Assembly: GCF_015291645.1 (NCBI RefSeq) | Contig: NZ_CP030055.1 | Span: 1,674,001-1,738,000 of the forward strand | Length of the DNA: 64,000 nt | Origin: Bradyrhizobium sp. CCBAU 53340 | GTDB lineage: Bacteria; Pseudomonadota; Alphaproteobacteria; Rhizobiales; Xanthobacteraceae | Reading direction: 5' to 3' | Shown here: positions 39,073-47,658 of the stretch, piece after piece | Layout of the letters: the number at the start of each line of letters is the position of its first letter | Position numbering within the stretch: the first letter of the stretch is position 1 | The notes under the pieces: generated by a model | Told to the model about the DNA's origin: nothing | The model's database searches: none | Seen by the model: only the letters and a program-made list of their open reading frames with translations | Made by a program: the position numbers and the translations under genes

Positions 39073-39999
39073 ATGTCGAACGTCCGCGTTCTCGCCACCG
39101 ACCTCGAATTTCCCGAAGGGCCGGTCGTGATGCCAGACGGTTCGGTGGTGCTGGTGGAGATACGCGGCCAGCGCCTGACCCGCGTTTATCCTGATGGCCG
39201 CAAGGAGATCGTCGCGAAGGTGCCGGGCGGCCCGAATGGCGCCGCGCTCGGCCCCGACGGCAAGATCTACATCTGCAACAATGGCGGCTTCTCCTGGATC
39301 CCGACCGGCAAGATGATCATGCCGGGTCCGCAGCCCGAGGATTATCTCGGCGGCTCGATCCAGCGCGTCGATCTGCAGTCGGGCAAGGTCGAGACCGTCG
39401 TGACCAGATGCGGCGCGCACGATCTGCGCGGCCCGAACGATCTCGTCTTCGACAAGCAGGGCGGCCTGTGGTTCTCCGATCTCGGCAAGCGCCGTCCCCG
39501 CGAGATGGATGTCGGCGGCATGTATTATCTCAAGCCCGGGATGACCGAGATCGTCGAGATCGTGCACGGCATCTTGCCGGCCAACGGCATCGGCCTGTCG
39601 CCGGATGAGAACACCGTCTATATCGCTGAGACGCCGACGGCCCGGCTCTGGGCCTATGAGCTCTCGGCGCCCGGTACGCTGAAGCCGCGCGAGGTGATCT
39701 ATCGCGGCGAGCGGGGCAAGCCGATCTGCGGCCTCGGCGGCTACCAGATGTTCGATTCCCTCGCGGTGGAGGCAAACGGCAATGTCTGCGTCGCGACCCT
39801 CATCTCCGGCTGCATCTCGGTGATCGCGCCCGACGGCACCCTGGTCGAGCAGGTCCCGACCGGCGACCGCGCCACCACCAACATCGCCTTCGGCGGCCCC
39901 GAGCTGAAGACCGCCTACATCACGCTCTCAGGCAAGGGCGAGCTCGTCGCGATGGACTGGCCGCGCGGCGGTTTGCCGTTGAATTTTCTGAACAAGTGA
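39073..39999 (+). CDS. SMP-30/gluconolactonase family protein
   Basis: A 308-aa six-bladed beta-propeller of the SMP-30/gluconolaconase/LRE family, which hydrolyses lactones with a bound divalent metal. The first residues LATDLEFPEGPVVMPDG hold the metal-binding Glu; GPNDLVFDKQGGLWFSDLG, NGIGLSPDENTVYIAETPTARLW and DSLAVEANGNVCVAT are blade and metal-site segments. There is no signal peptide, so it is cytosolic. Likely role is opening a sugar or other lactone; substrate unknown. Confidence 0.9.
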   Translation: MSNVRVLATDLEFPEGPVVMPDGSVVLVEIRGQRLTRVYPDGRKEIVAKVPGGPNGAALGPDGKIYICNNGGFSWIPTGKMIMPGPQPEDYLGGSIQRVDLQSGKVETVVTRCGAHDLRGPNDLVFDKQGGLWFSDLGKRRPREMDVGGMYYLKPGMTEIVEIVHGILPANGIGLSPDENTVYIAETPTARLWAYELSAPGTLKPREVIYRGERGKPICGLGGYQMFDSLAVEANGNVCVATLISGCISVIAPDGTLVEQVPTGDRATTNIAFGGPELKTAYITLSGKGELVAMDWPRGGLPLNFLNK

Positions 40000-40043
40000 G
40001 AATGTGTTGAGCCTGCATTCTGAACGTGCTGTACAAATTCTTC

Positions 40044-40148
40044 CGTCATTCCGGGATGCGTGCGCAAGCACGCAGGCCCGGAATCCATAACCCCGGTTCG
40101 TGGTTATGGATTCCGGGCTCACCGCTTCGCGTCGCCCCGGAATGACGA
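40044..40148. repeat. Nested palindromic interspersed repeat
   Basis: The outer arms read CGTCATTCCGGG (40044-40055) and CCCCGGAATGACG (40136-40148). The inner arms are a perfect 16-bp pair, CCCGGAATCCATAACC (40077-40092) and GGTTATGGATTCCGGG (40102-40117). The layout is typical of a dispersed repeat of this genus. Confidence 0.75.
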
Positions 40149-40176
40149 CCAGTCGTTTTCCTTGGAGACAATACCA

Positions 40177-40770
40177 ATGCCCTGGCCCGATCCCATCACC
40201 CTGCGCGGACAACATGCCCGTCTCGAGCCGCTGTCGAAAGACCATCTCCCGGGGCTGACCGAGGCCGTGAAGGATGGCGAGCTGTCGAAGCTCTGGTACA
40301 CGGCGATCCCGCTGCCGGAGAACATGGGCAAGGAGATCGATCGACGCCTCGCCCTCCAAGCCGCGGGCTCGATGCTGCCGTTCACGGTGTTCGATGCCGG
40401 CGGCAACATCGTCGGCATGACGACCTACATGAACATCGATGCCAACAACCGCCGCGTCGAGATCGGCTCGACCTGGTATGGCAAGAGCGCGCAGCGCGGC
40501 CCGCTCAATACACAGTGCAAGCTCCTGCTGCTCGGCCATGCCTTCGAGGCGCTGAACTGCATTGCGGTGGAATTCCGCACGCACTTCTTCAACCATCAGA
40601 GCCGCCGCGCCATCGAGCGTCTCGGTGCCAAGCAGGACGGCATTTTGCGCAGCCACCAGGTCGCGCCCAACGGCACGCTGCGCGACACGGTCGTGTACAG
40701 CATCACCGCGGCGGAATGGCCGACGGTGAAAACGCATCTCAACTATCAACTCAACGAAAAGCCGCGCTAG
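40177..40770 (+). CDS. GNAT-family N-acetyltransferase
   Basis: A 197-aa acetyltransferase of the RimJ/RimL type. It opens with ITLRGQHARLEPLSKDHLPGLTEAV, and the acetyl-CoA region contains VEIGSTWYGKSAQRGPLNTQ plus NHQSRRAIERLGAKQDGILR, a typical C-terminal segment. ATG 40177 follows GGAG by 9 bases; the frame upstream runs through the repeat at 40044-40148. It ends 16 bases before the GMC gene. Its acceptor is unknown. Confidence 0.88.
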   Translation: MPWPDPITLRGQHARLEPLSKDHLPGLTEAVKDGELSKLWYTAIPLPENMGKEIDRRLALQAAGSMLPFTVFDAGGNIVGMTTYMNIDANNRRVEIGSTWYGKSAQRGPLNTQCKLLLLGHAFEALNCIAVEFRTHFFNHQSRRAIERLGAKQDGILRSHQVAPNGTLRDTVVYSITAAEWPTVKTHLNYQLNEKPR

Positions 40771-40786
40771 GAGCGGCCGGGGCACT

Positions 40787-42433
40787 ATGGATAGATTTGA
40801 CTATGTGATCATCGGCGCGGGCTCCGCCGGTTGCATCCTTACCTCCAGGCTCAGCGAAGATCCGAACGTGAGTGTCTGCGTGCTCGAGGCGGGCCCGAAC
40901 GACTGGCACCCCTACATCCATCTGCCGGCGGGTTTCATCAAGACCTTCCACATGAAGAGCATCAACTGGGCCTATCAGCAGGAACCCGGGCCCTACACCA
41001 ACGGTCGCAGTATCTACGCGCCGCGCGGCAAGACGCTGGGTGGCTCCTCCTCCATCAACGGCCACATCTATAATCGCGGCCAGCGCATGGATTTCGACAC
41101 CTGGGCGCAGATGGGCAATCGCGGCTGGGGCTACGCCGACGTGCTGCCTTACTTCAAGCGGCTGGAGAAGCGGGTCGGCGAGGGCGACGACGCCTTCCGC
41201 GGCCGTAACGGCAATCTCACCGTCACCACGATGGATTGGCGCGATCCGCTCTGCGAGGCCTTCATGGAAGGCGCGGTCTCGCTCGGCATTCCGCGCAACC
41301 CCGACTACAACGGCAAGACGCAGGAAGGCGTCTCCTACTGCCAGCGCACGATCAACAACGGCCTGCGCGTCTCCGGCGCCACCGCGTTCCTCAAGCCCGC
41401 GATGAAGCGGCCTAACGTGCATGTACACACCCATGCGCATGCGACCGAGATCATCTTTGAAGGCAAGCGCGCCGTCGGCGTGCGCTACAGCAAGGGCGGT
41501 CGCCGCGGCCAGCCTGTCGAGGTGCGCGCCAACAAGGAAGTGATCTTGTCCGGCGGCACCTATAATTCGCCGCAGCTTTTGCAGCTCTCCGGCGTCGGCT
41601 CGCCCGAGTTGCTGAACGCCCACGGCATCCAGGTGCGCCATGCGCTGCCGGTCGGCGAAGGCCTGCAGGACCACTACGCTCCGCGCACGGTGGCGCGCGT
41701 CAAGGACATCAAGACGATCAACGAGCTTCGCCGCGGCTGGCGGCTCTGGGTCGAGGCGATGAAATGGGCGACCCAGCGCAAGGGCCTGCTCTCGCTGTCG
41801 CCGACCATGGTCTATTGCTTCTGGCATTCCGGCGAGAGTGCGGAGTCGTCCGACCTCCAGCTCACCTTCACGCCGGCGAGTTACAAGGAAGGCGTGCAGG
41901 GTCAGCTCGAGGACGAGCCCGGCATGACGGTGGCGTCCTGGCAGCAGCGCCCGGAGAGCCGCGGCTATGTCCGCATCCGCTCCAACGATCCGTTCGCGCC
42001 GCCGATCATCCAGACCAACTATCTCGATGCCGAGCTCGATCGCCGCGTCATCGTCGGCGGCATGAAGCTCGCCCGGCGCCTTTTGAAGAGCGCACCGCTA
42101 TCGCCCTATTACGCCTATGAGGATTTCCCAGGCCCCAACATCAACACCGACGACGAATTCCTGCACGCCGCCACCGAGCGCGGCACCACCACCTTCCATC
42201 CCGGCTGCACCTGCCGCATGGGCCCCGCGGATTCCACCTGGGCCGTGGTCGACGACCAGCTCCGCGTTCACGGCCTCGAAGGCCTCCGCGTCATCGACGC
42301 CTCGGTGATGCCGCGCATGATCTCGGCCAACCTCAACGCCTCCACCATGATGATCGCCGACCGCGCCTCGGACCTGATCCGCGGCAAGGCCCCGATGGAA
42401 GCGGCGCGGATACCGGAAGCGGCGGTGGCGTAG
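40787..42433 (+). CDS. GMC-family FAD-dependent oxidoreductase (choline/alcohol dehydrogenase type)
   Basis: A 548-aa flavoenzyme. FAD binding begins with YVIIGAGSAGCILTSRL (GAGSAG at 10-15); the first GMC signature is GKTLGGSSSINGHIYNRG, and the second is LSGGTYNSPQLLQLSGVG. The final HPGCTCRMG and NLNASTMMIADRASDLI hold the His-Asn catalytic pair region. Such enzymes oxidise alcohols or choline to aldehydes. Not next to a betaine aldehyde dehydrogenase, so choline is not indicated. Confidence 0.93.
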   Translation: MDRFDYVIIGAGSAGCILTSRLSEDPNVSVCVLEAGPNDWHPYIHLPAGFIKTFHMKSINWAYQQEPGPYTNGRSIYAPRGKTLGGSSSINGHIYNRGQRMDFDTWAQMGNRGWGYADVLPYFKRLEKRVGEGDDAFRGRNGNLTVTTMDWRDPLCEAFMEGAVSLGIPRNPDYNGKTQEGVSYCQRTINNGLRVSGATAFLKPAMKRPNVHVHTHAHATEIIFEGKRAVGVRYSKGGRRGQPVEVRANKEVILSGGTYNSPQLLQLSGVGSPELLNAHGIQVRHALPVGEGLQDHYAPRTVARVKDIKTINELRRGWRLWVEAMKWATQRKGLLSLSPTMVYCFWHSGESAESSDLQLTFTPASYKEGVQGQLEDEPGMTVASWQQRPESRGYVRIRSNDPFAPPIIQTNYLDAELDRRVIVGGMKLARRLLKSAPLSPYYAYEDFPGPNINTDDEFLHAATERGTTTFHPGCTCRMGPADSTWAVVDDQLRVHGLEGLRVIDASVMPRMISANLNASTMMIADRASDLIRGKAPMEAARIPEAAVA

Positions 42434-42437
42434 GCGT

Positions 42438-42595
42438 CTCGTGCCCCGGACGCAGCGCTTCCCTGGCGATGCGAAGCATCGTCCAGAGCGGTGCGCTGCA
42501 GAGCCGGGGCCCATGTCTCCGAGCAATCCGTGTCGCCTTCTGGGTCCTGGCTCTGCGCAGCAGCGTTGCACGCTGCTGCGCGTCCGGGACACGAG
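42438..42595. repeat. Interspersed palindromic repeat element
   Basis: Outer arms CTCGTGCCCCGGACGC (42438-42453) and GCGTCCGGGACACGAG (42580-42595) match at 15 of 16 positions. An inner perfect hairpin CGCAGCAGCG-TTGCA-CGCTGCTGCG lies at 42556-42580. It shares the CCCGGACGC core with 37881-38026. Confidence 0.75.
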
Positions 42596-42639
42596 AGTGT
42601 GCCCCTGGTCCCGTCGGGCAAAACACCTCGCCGCCCGTC

Positions 42640-43335
42640 AACCCCTCCGCGCAAAAATATTCCACTTTACCGAAATTCGGAATTGCGGCATAAATCGAAA
42701 CAGCCCGGCCCGACGATGAGGGGCGGTTCGCGAGTCGTTCGAAACGCGGGCCGGGTTGCGGTGGACGCGGCAGCGTCGGCACGAGATGGGACGGGCAGGG
42801 CGGGTAGTCCCTGTGAGCCTGAGACCCGCGTGCGGACGAGCGGGCTGTTAGGTTCGTCTCGCCAACATTCTTGCCGCGCGTGTGCACACAGCGGCAAGAC
42901 CCTGTGGCGTCGGGCGAACGTGCGTACGGCAAAACCGTGTGGTCCTGGCCGTCGTCGCTACGGTCAAGCTTCCGCGAAGGTGCGAGCGAGCCCAACCGGG
43001 CAGACTGCATCATCCAATTCGCGGCGCGAGGGAGGCCAAAACGAATTCGGCTCCCGGGAGAGCACGGCATAAGCCGTCCAACCACTGTGCAGGGAAGGCC
43101 GTGTGTTCGGCTTCACCTGTATGCCGCTGTGCATTTCTCATTGCGCTACACGCGCACAGCGGACCATGGGTGCCGGTCGGCACCCGGCCTTCCCTGCGCC
43201 CTCTGTTTGAAGAGGGGGCGAGAGATGAAGCAAAGCTCGGGTGGATCAGCCGCGAGGCTGCGAAGGCGTGTCTGCGAGTCAAAGTGCGAACTGAAAGATT
43301 GGCGCTGTGGCCTCATAAGAGCGCGCTCAAATCTC
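42640..43335. repeat. Gene-free mosaic stretch, likely a dispersed noncoding repeat
   Basis: Several frames are open here, and one of 1038 codons runs on into the next real gene. However, all translate to arginine/cysteine/serine-rich text with no fold-like pattern and no ribosome site. From memory, near-identical text (e.g. the short peptide GKTVWSW followed by EHGISRPTT-like text) is seen at several places in Bradyrhizobium-type genomes and is often annotated as spurious hypotheticals. I read it as a dispersed repeat. A genome-wide self-comparison would settle this. Confidence 0.5.
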
Positions 43336-43337
43336 TC

Positions 43338-43492
43338 ACCGTCACCCTGAGGTGCGCGCTCAGCGGCGCATTAGCGCCGTTGAGCGAGCCTCGAAGGGCG
43401 ACGGCCCGGCTGCATCTCGGCCGTTCATCCTTCGAGGCTCCCGGCGCAATGCTGTGCATCGCGCCACTCGCACCTCAGGATGACGGAACAAG
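43338..43492. repeat. Long palindromic interspersed repeat
   Basis: The outer arms CACCCTGAGGTGCG (near 43342) and CGCACCTCAGGATG (near 43468-43481) are near-perfect inverted copies. The inner arms GAGCCTCGAAGG and CCTTCGAGGCTC flank CGGCCGTTC-type text. It lies between the mosaic repeat and the MoxR gene's end. Confidence 0.7.
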
Positions 43493-43505
43493 CAGCGTCG
43501 CGCCT

Positions 43506-44348
43506 CTACACTTCCCGTCGGCTCAAGAACGCCAGCCGCTCGAACAGGTGCACGTCCTGCTCGTTCTTGAGCAGCGCGCCGTGCAGCGGCGGGATCAGTT
43601 TGCGCGGGTCGCGTTCGCGCAGTTGCTCGACGCTCATGTCCTCGTTGAGCAGCAGCTTGAGCCAGTCGAGCAGCTCGGAGGTCGAAGGCTTCTTCTTCAG
43701 GCCGGGCACCTCGCGCACCTCGAAGAAGATGCGCAACGCTTCCTCGACCAGGCGCTTCTTGATGCCGGGGAAGTGGACGTCGACGATGCGGCCCATCGTG
43801 TCGGCGTCGGGGAACTTGATGTAGTGGAAGAAGCAGCGGCGCAGGAAGGCGTCCGGCAGCTCCTTCTCGTTGTTGGAGGTGATCATCATGATCGGGCGCT
43901 GCTTGGCCTTGATCGTCTCGCCGGTCTCGTAGACATGGAATTCCATGCGGTCGAGCTCAAGCAGGAGGTCGTTCGGGAATTCGATGTCGGCCTTGTCGAT
44001 CTCGTCGATCAGGAGCACCGGACGCTGCTCGGCCGTGAAGGCTTCCCACAGCTTGCCGCGCTTGATGTAGTTCTTGATGTCGGATACGCGCGCATCGCCG
44101 AGCTGGCTGTCGCGCAGGCGCGATACCGCATCGTATTCGTAGAGGCCCTGTTGCGCCTTGGTGGTGGACTTGATGTGCCAGGTCAGAAGCGGCGCGTTCA
44201 GCGCCTTCGCCACTTCCTCGGCCAGCACCGTCTTGCCGGTGCCGGGCTCGCCCTTCACCAGGAGCGGGCGCTCCAGCACGATCGAGGCATTGACGGCGAC
44301 CTTGAGATCGTCGGTCGCAACATAGTCCTTGGTGCCGGTAAACTTCAT
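43506..44348 (-). CDS. MoxR-family AAA+ ATPase
   Basis: A 280-aa AAA+ ATPase with Walker A GEPGTGKT (33-40), Walker B LLIDEIDKA (Asp115-Glu116), and sensor-1 MMITSNNEKELPDAFLRRCFFHYIKFP. It matches the CoxD-like branch of the MoxR family, which works with VWA-domain proteins in metal-cofactor or complex maturation. The VWA partner is 475 bases away and divergent, with a small membrane-protein gene between them on the MoxR strand. Confidence 0.93.
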   Translation of the reverse strand: MKFTGTKDYVATDDLKVAVNASIVLERPLLVKGEPGTGKTVLAEEVAKALNAPLLTWHIKSTTKAQQGLYEYDAVSRLRDSQLGDARVSDIKNYIKRGKLWEAFTAEQRPVLLIDEIDKADIEFPNDLLLELDRMEFHVYETGETIKAKQRPIMMITSNNEKELPDAFLRRCFFHYIKFPDADTMGRIVDVHFPGIKKRLVEEALRIFFEVREVPGLKKKPSTSELLDWLKLLLNEDMSVEQLRERDPRKLIPPLHGALLKNEQDVHLFERLAFLSRREV

Positions 44349-44453
44349 CGCACGTCCTTGTTGGTCGTCGTCCCCGACATCGCCAATTTTTTGGCCCCGG
44401 TCGCGACATGGGAACGGCCGCGCATGGCGGCCGTTCCTGGTTCGGTCAGGCTT

Positions 44454-44699
44454 TCAGACCCGTCTTATCAGCGAAAGGATGACCAGCACAATCACCGCGC
44501 CGATCGTGGCATCCACGATGGCGCCGATCGTGCCGGTGGCGAGCTCGATGTGCAGCTGGGGCAGCACCCAGCTCGCCACCAGCGCGCCGATGATACCGAC
44601 GACGATGTTGCCGATCAGCCCAAATCCCGCCCCGTGGACAATCTTGCCGGCAAGCCAGCCGGCGATCGCGCCAATGATCAGCGCTGCGATAATTCCCAT
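44454..44699 (-). CDS. GlsB/YeaQ/YmgE-type small membrane protein
   Basis: An 81-aa protein with three hydrophobic helices and repeated G-x-x-x-G spacing, such as AALIIGAIAGWLAGKIVHGAGFGLIGNIVVGIIGALVASW split over the first two. It belongs to the transglycosylase-associated/GlsB family of stress-linked membrane proteins. ATG 44699 (MGIIAALI) is preferred to the in-frame start five codons earlier. It sits between MoxR and VWA genes, perhaps by chance. Confidence 0.88.
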   Translation of the reverse strand: MGIIAALIIGAIAGWLAGKIVHGAGFGLIGNIVVGIIGALVASWVLPQLHIELATGTIGAIVDATIGAVIVLVILSLIRRV

Positions 44700-44822
44700 G
44701 ACATCAGTCCCCAAAACGACCCTGTGAGGCCCTCAATTCTAGAGCAAATAGCCTCCGGGTCCAGCGCCCGGCGCTGCCCTGCGCCCCTTGACGTCCGTCC
44801 CCCGACGGGCAATCTGTCACCC

Positions 44823-45998
44823 ATGTTCCTGCAATTCTTCACGTCTCTGCGCGATGCGCAGGTCCCCGTCACGCTGCGCGAATACCTCACGCTGATGGAG
44901 GCGCTCGACGCTGACCTATCGGACTATTCGGTCGAGAATTTCTATTATCTGTCGCGCGCCTCGCTGGTGAAGGACGAGCGCAATCTCGACAAGTTCGACC
45001 GCGTGTTCAGCACGGTGTTCAAGGGGCTGGAAAGCCTGCTCGACGCCATGGAGAAGGCGGAGATCCCCGAGGAGTGGCTGAAGAAGCTGGCCGAGAAATA
45101 TCTCAGCGAGGAAGAGAAGAAGCAGATCGAGGCCATGGGCTGGGACAAGCTCATGGAGACCTTGAAGAAGCGCCTCGAGGAGCAGAAGGGCCGGCACCAG
45201 GGCGGCTCGAAATGGATCGGCACGGCAGGCACCTCGCCGTTCGGCGCCCACGGCTACAATCCCGAAGGCGTTCGCATCGGCCAGGAGAAGAACCGCAACA
45301 ACCGCGCCGTGAAGGTGTGGGACAAGCGCGAGTTCAGGGATCTCGATGGCAATGTCGAGCTCGGCATCCGCAACATCAAGGTGGCGCTGCGCCGCCTGCG
45401 CAAATTCGCGCGCACCGGCGCGCCCGACGAGCTCGATCTCGACACCACCATCCGCGAGACCGCCAATCACGGCTATCTCGACGTTCATATGCGTCCCGAG
45501 CGGCGCAATGCGGTGAAGCTCCTGGTGTTCTTCGACATCGGCGGCTCCATGGATTCGCATATCGAGCAGGTCGAGGAGCTGTTCTCGGCGGCGAAGAGCG
45601 AGTTCAAGCACATGGAGTATTTCTACTTCCACAACTGCCTCTATGAAGGCGTGTGGAAGCAGAACAAGCGCCGCTTCACCGATCGCACGCCGACCTGGGA
45701 CGTGCTGCACAAATACCCGCACGACTACAAGGTCGTGTTCGTCGGCGACGCCTCGATGTCGCCTTACGAGATCATGGTGCCCGGAGGCTCGGTCGAGCAT
45801 GTCAACGAGGAGCCCGGCTCGGTCTGGCTCGACCGCATCATCCGCACCTATCCGCATACGGTGTGGCTGAACCCGGTCGCGCAGAAGCACTGGGACTATT
45901 CGGAATCCACCACCATCATCAAGCGCATCTTCGCCAACCGCATGTACCCGATCACGATCGAAGGTCTGGAGCATGCGATGAAGGAATTGACGCACTGA
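44823..45998 (+). CDS. VWA-domain protein, CoxE-like partner of MoxR
   Basis: A 391-aa protein. The N-terminal half is helical (about 1-135). The VWA domain follows after about residue 225. Its metal-site motif reads FFDIGGSMDSHI with D238, G241 and S242; the usual first Ser (D-x-S-x-S) is Gly240. FVGDASMSPYEIM later supplies another D-x-S-x-S-like loop. It is divergent from the MoxR ATPase. The pair probably chaperones a metal-enzyme complex. ATG 44823 was chosen because the frame upstream passes through the repeat region. Confidence 0.9.
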   Translation: MFLQFFTSLRDAQVPVTLREYLTLMEALDADLSDYSVENFYYLSRASLVKDERNLDKFDRVFSTVFKGLESLLDAMEKAEIPEEWLKKLAEKYLSEEEKKQIEAMGWDKLMETLKKRLEEQKGRHQGGSKWIGTAGTSPFGAHGYNPEGVRIGQEKNRNNRAVKVWDKREFRDLDGNVELGIRNIKVALRRLRKFARTGAPDELDLDTTIRETANHGYLDVHMRPERRNAVKLLVFFDIGGSMDSHIEQVEELFSAAKSEFKHMEYFYFHNCLYEGVWKQNKRRFTDRTPTWDVLHKYPHDYKVVFVGDASMSPYEIMVPGGSVEHVNEEPGSVWLDRIIRTYPHTVWLNPVAQKHWDYSESTTIIKRIFANRMYPITIEGLEHAMKELTH

Positions 45999-46037
45999 CT
46001 CATGACGTGGGCGCTCCATCCACGACGGGACCGCGCT

Positions 46038-46159
46038 CCCTCCCCCGCTTGCGGGGGAGGGTTGGGGAGAGGGTCTCTCCGCCAGCGACGCTCCCCCAGA
46101 GGAGCGAGCCCTCACCCGCGTCGCTCCGCTCCGCGACCTCTCCCGCAAGCGGGAGAGGT
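46038..46159. repeat. Pair of interspersed hairpin repeats
   Basis: CCCTCCCCCGC-TT-GCGGGGGAGGG (46038-46061) and ACCTCTCCCGC-AA-GCGGGAGAGGT (46136-46159) are both perfect 11-bp hairpins with 2-base loops. They lie between the VWA and rhodanese genes. The second shares its arm with the repeat at 19609-19635. Confidence 0.75.
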
Positions 46160-46215
46160 GACCTTCACCTCGGGCAGTTCGCCCGGAATGGCGACGTAAC
46201 AAGAGGGAGAACCAC

Positions 46216-46629
46216 ATGCCCCAGAACATCACCCGAGGCATCAAGGCGCTGATCGACGAGGCCAATGCCGAGATCGAGACGCTCTCCGCCAAGGACGCCA
46301 TCGAGATCTCCAAGAACGGCGACGTCGTGATCGTCGACATCAGAGACCCCCGCGAGATCGAGCGCGACGGCCGCATCCCCGGTGCGTTCTCCTGCACCCG
46401 CGGCATGCTGGAATTCTGGATCGATCCGCAGAGCCCCTATGCCAAGCCGATCTTCCAGGAGGACAAGAAGTTCGTATTCCACTGCGCCGGCGGCCTGCGC
46501 TCCGCGCTCGCGGCCAAGACCGCACAGGACATGGGCCTGAAGCCCGTCGCCCACATCGCCGGCGGCTACGCCGCCTGGCGCGACGCCGGTGGTCCGACGG
46601 AGAAGTGGGAGCCGAAGAAAAAGGGGTGA
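46216..46629 (+). CDS. Single-domain rhodanese-like protein
   Basis: A 137-aa cytosolic protein. The active-site loop is CAGGLRS with Cys90 (FHCAGGLRSALAAKTA), as in thiosulfate sulfurtransferases. DVVIVDIRDPREIERDGRIPGAFS is the family's other conserved block. It stands 172 bases before a two-domain sulfurtransferase gene and may be co-regulated with it, though a repeat element lies between. Confidence 0.9.
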   Translation: MPQNITRGIKALIDEANAEIETLSAKDAIEISKNGDVVIVDIRDPREIERDGRIPGAFSCTRGMLEFWIDPQSPYAKPIFQEDKKFVFHCAGGLRSALAAKTAQDMGLKPVAHIAGGYAAWRDAGGPTEKWEPKKKG

Positions 46630-46671
46630 GCCTCGCTCTCTCCACTCGTCATTCCCCGCGAAAGCGGGGAA

Positions 46672-46723
46672 TCCAGTACGCCGCGGCCTACCGGTTGAAT
46701 CACAGACGTCTCGGCGTACTGGA
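46672..46723. repeat. Inverted repeat between the sulfurtransferase genes
   Basis: TCCAGTACGCCG (46672-46683) and CGGCGTACTGGA (46712-46723) are perfect 12-bp arms about 28 bases apart. Neighbouring ATTCCCCGCGAAAGCGGGGAAT is a second hairpin just upstream (46651-46672). It is a repeat of the same type as the others in this window. Confidence 0.65.
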
Positions 46724-46801
46724 TCGCCCGGTTGAGCCGGGCGATGACAGCGGAGTTTGATGCGCACTGCCTCAACTTCGGAACGACAAGAAAGACATCA
46801 G

Positions 46802-47656
46802 ATGACCGCAACCGACCCCCTCGTCTCCACCGAATGGCTCGCCGCCCATATCAACGACGCCAACGTCAAAGTGCTGGACGCTAGTTTCAAGCTGCCGGGC
46901 GTGCTGCCGCTGCCGAAGGATGATTATCTCGCCGCGCATCTGCCCGGCGCTGTGTTCTTCGACGTCGATGCGGTGTCGGACCATTCCAACCCGCTGCCGC
47001 ACATGTACCCGACCGCCGAGCAGTTCGGTCGCGATATCGGCAATCTCGGCATCTCCAACGCCGACACCGTCGTGCTGTACGATGCCGGCGGCTGGGTTGC
47101 AGCTCCCCGCGCGTGGTGGATGTTCCTGGCCTTCGGCCACAGCAATGTGCGCATCCTCAATGGCGGCCTGAAGAAATGGCGCGCCGAGGGACGTGCGGTC
47201 GAGAGCGGCGAGGTGAAGCCGAAGCCGGCGAGCTTCAAGGCGAGCTACGATCCGAAGCGCGTGCGCAGCATGCAGCAGCTGATCGCGAATGTTGAAATCC
47301 GTGCCGAGCAGGTGATCGACGCCCGTGCCGCCGATCGTTTCGAGGGACGCGCACCCGAGCCGCGCGCGGGCATCCGCTCGGGCCACATCCCCGGCGCGCG
47401 CAACGTGCCTTATAGCCAGCTGTTCGATGCCGCGACCGGCGTGATGAAGCCGCTCGAGGATCTGCGCGCCGCCTTCACCGGCGCGGGCGTCAAGCTCGAT
47501 GCGCCGATCGTGACGAGCTGCGGCTCGGGTGTCTCCGCCGGCGTGCTGACGCTCGCACTCTATCGCCTTGGGATTACCGACACGGCGCTCTATGACGGCT
47601 CATGGTCGGAATGGGGCCAGGAGGGCGGTCCGGCGATCGCGACCGGGCCGGCGTAA
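46802..47656 (+). CDS. sseA: Two-domain sulfurtransferase (3-mercaptopyruvate type)
   Basis: A 284-aa enzyme with two rhodanese folds. The C-terminal active-site loop is CGSGVSA with Cys240, which matches 3-mercaptopyruvate sulfurtransferases (CGSGV[TS]A) rather than thiosulfate enzymes (CRKGVTA). The N-terminal domain includes AHLPGAVFFDVDAVSDHSNPLPHM. It transfers sulfur to cyanide, thiols or protein acceptors. ATG 46802 is used; 15 upstream residues lack a leader pattern. It converges 3 bases from the next gene. Confidence 0.92.
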   Translation: MTATDPLVSTEWLAAHINDANVKVLDASFKLPGVLPLPKDDYLAAHLPGAVFFDVDAVSDHSNPLPHMYPTAEQFGRDIGNLGISNADTVVLYDAGGWVAAPRAWWMFLAFGHSNVRILNGGLKKWRAEGRAVESGEVKPKPASFKASYDPKRVRSMQQLIANVEIRAEQVIDARAADRFEGRAPEPRAGIRSGHIPGARNVPYSQLFDAATGVMKPLEDLRAAFTGAGVKLDAPIVTSCGSGVSAGVLTLALYRLGITDTALYDGSWSEWGQEGGPAIATGPA

Positions 47657-47658
47657 GA

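Noticed and set aside
42882..45998. A 1038-codon open frame ending with the VWA protein
   Set aside because: Only the part from ATG 44823 is protein-like. The rest crosses repeat DNA and runs antisense to the MoxR and GlsB genes.
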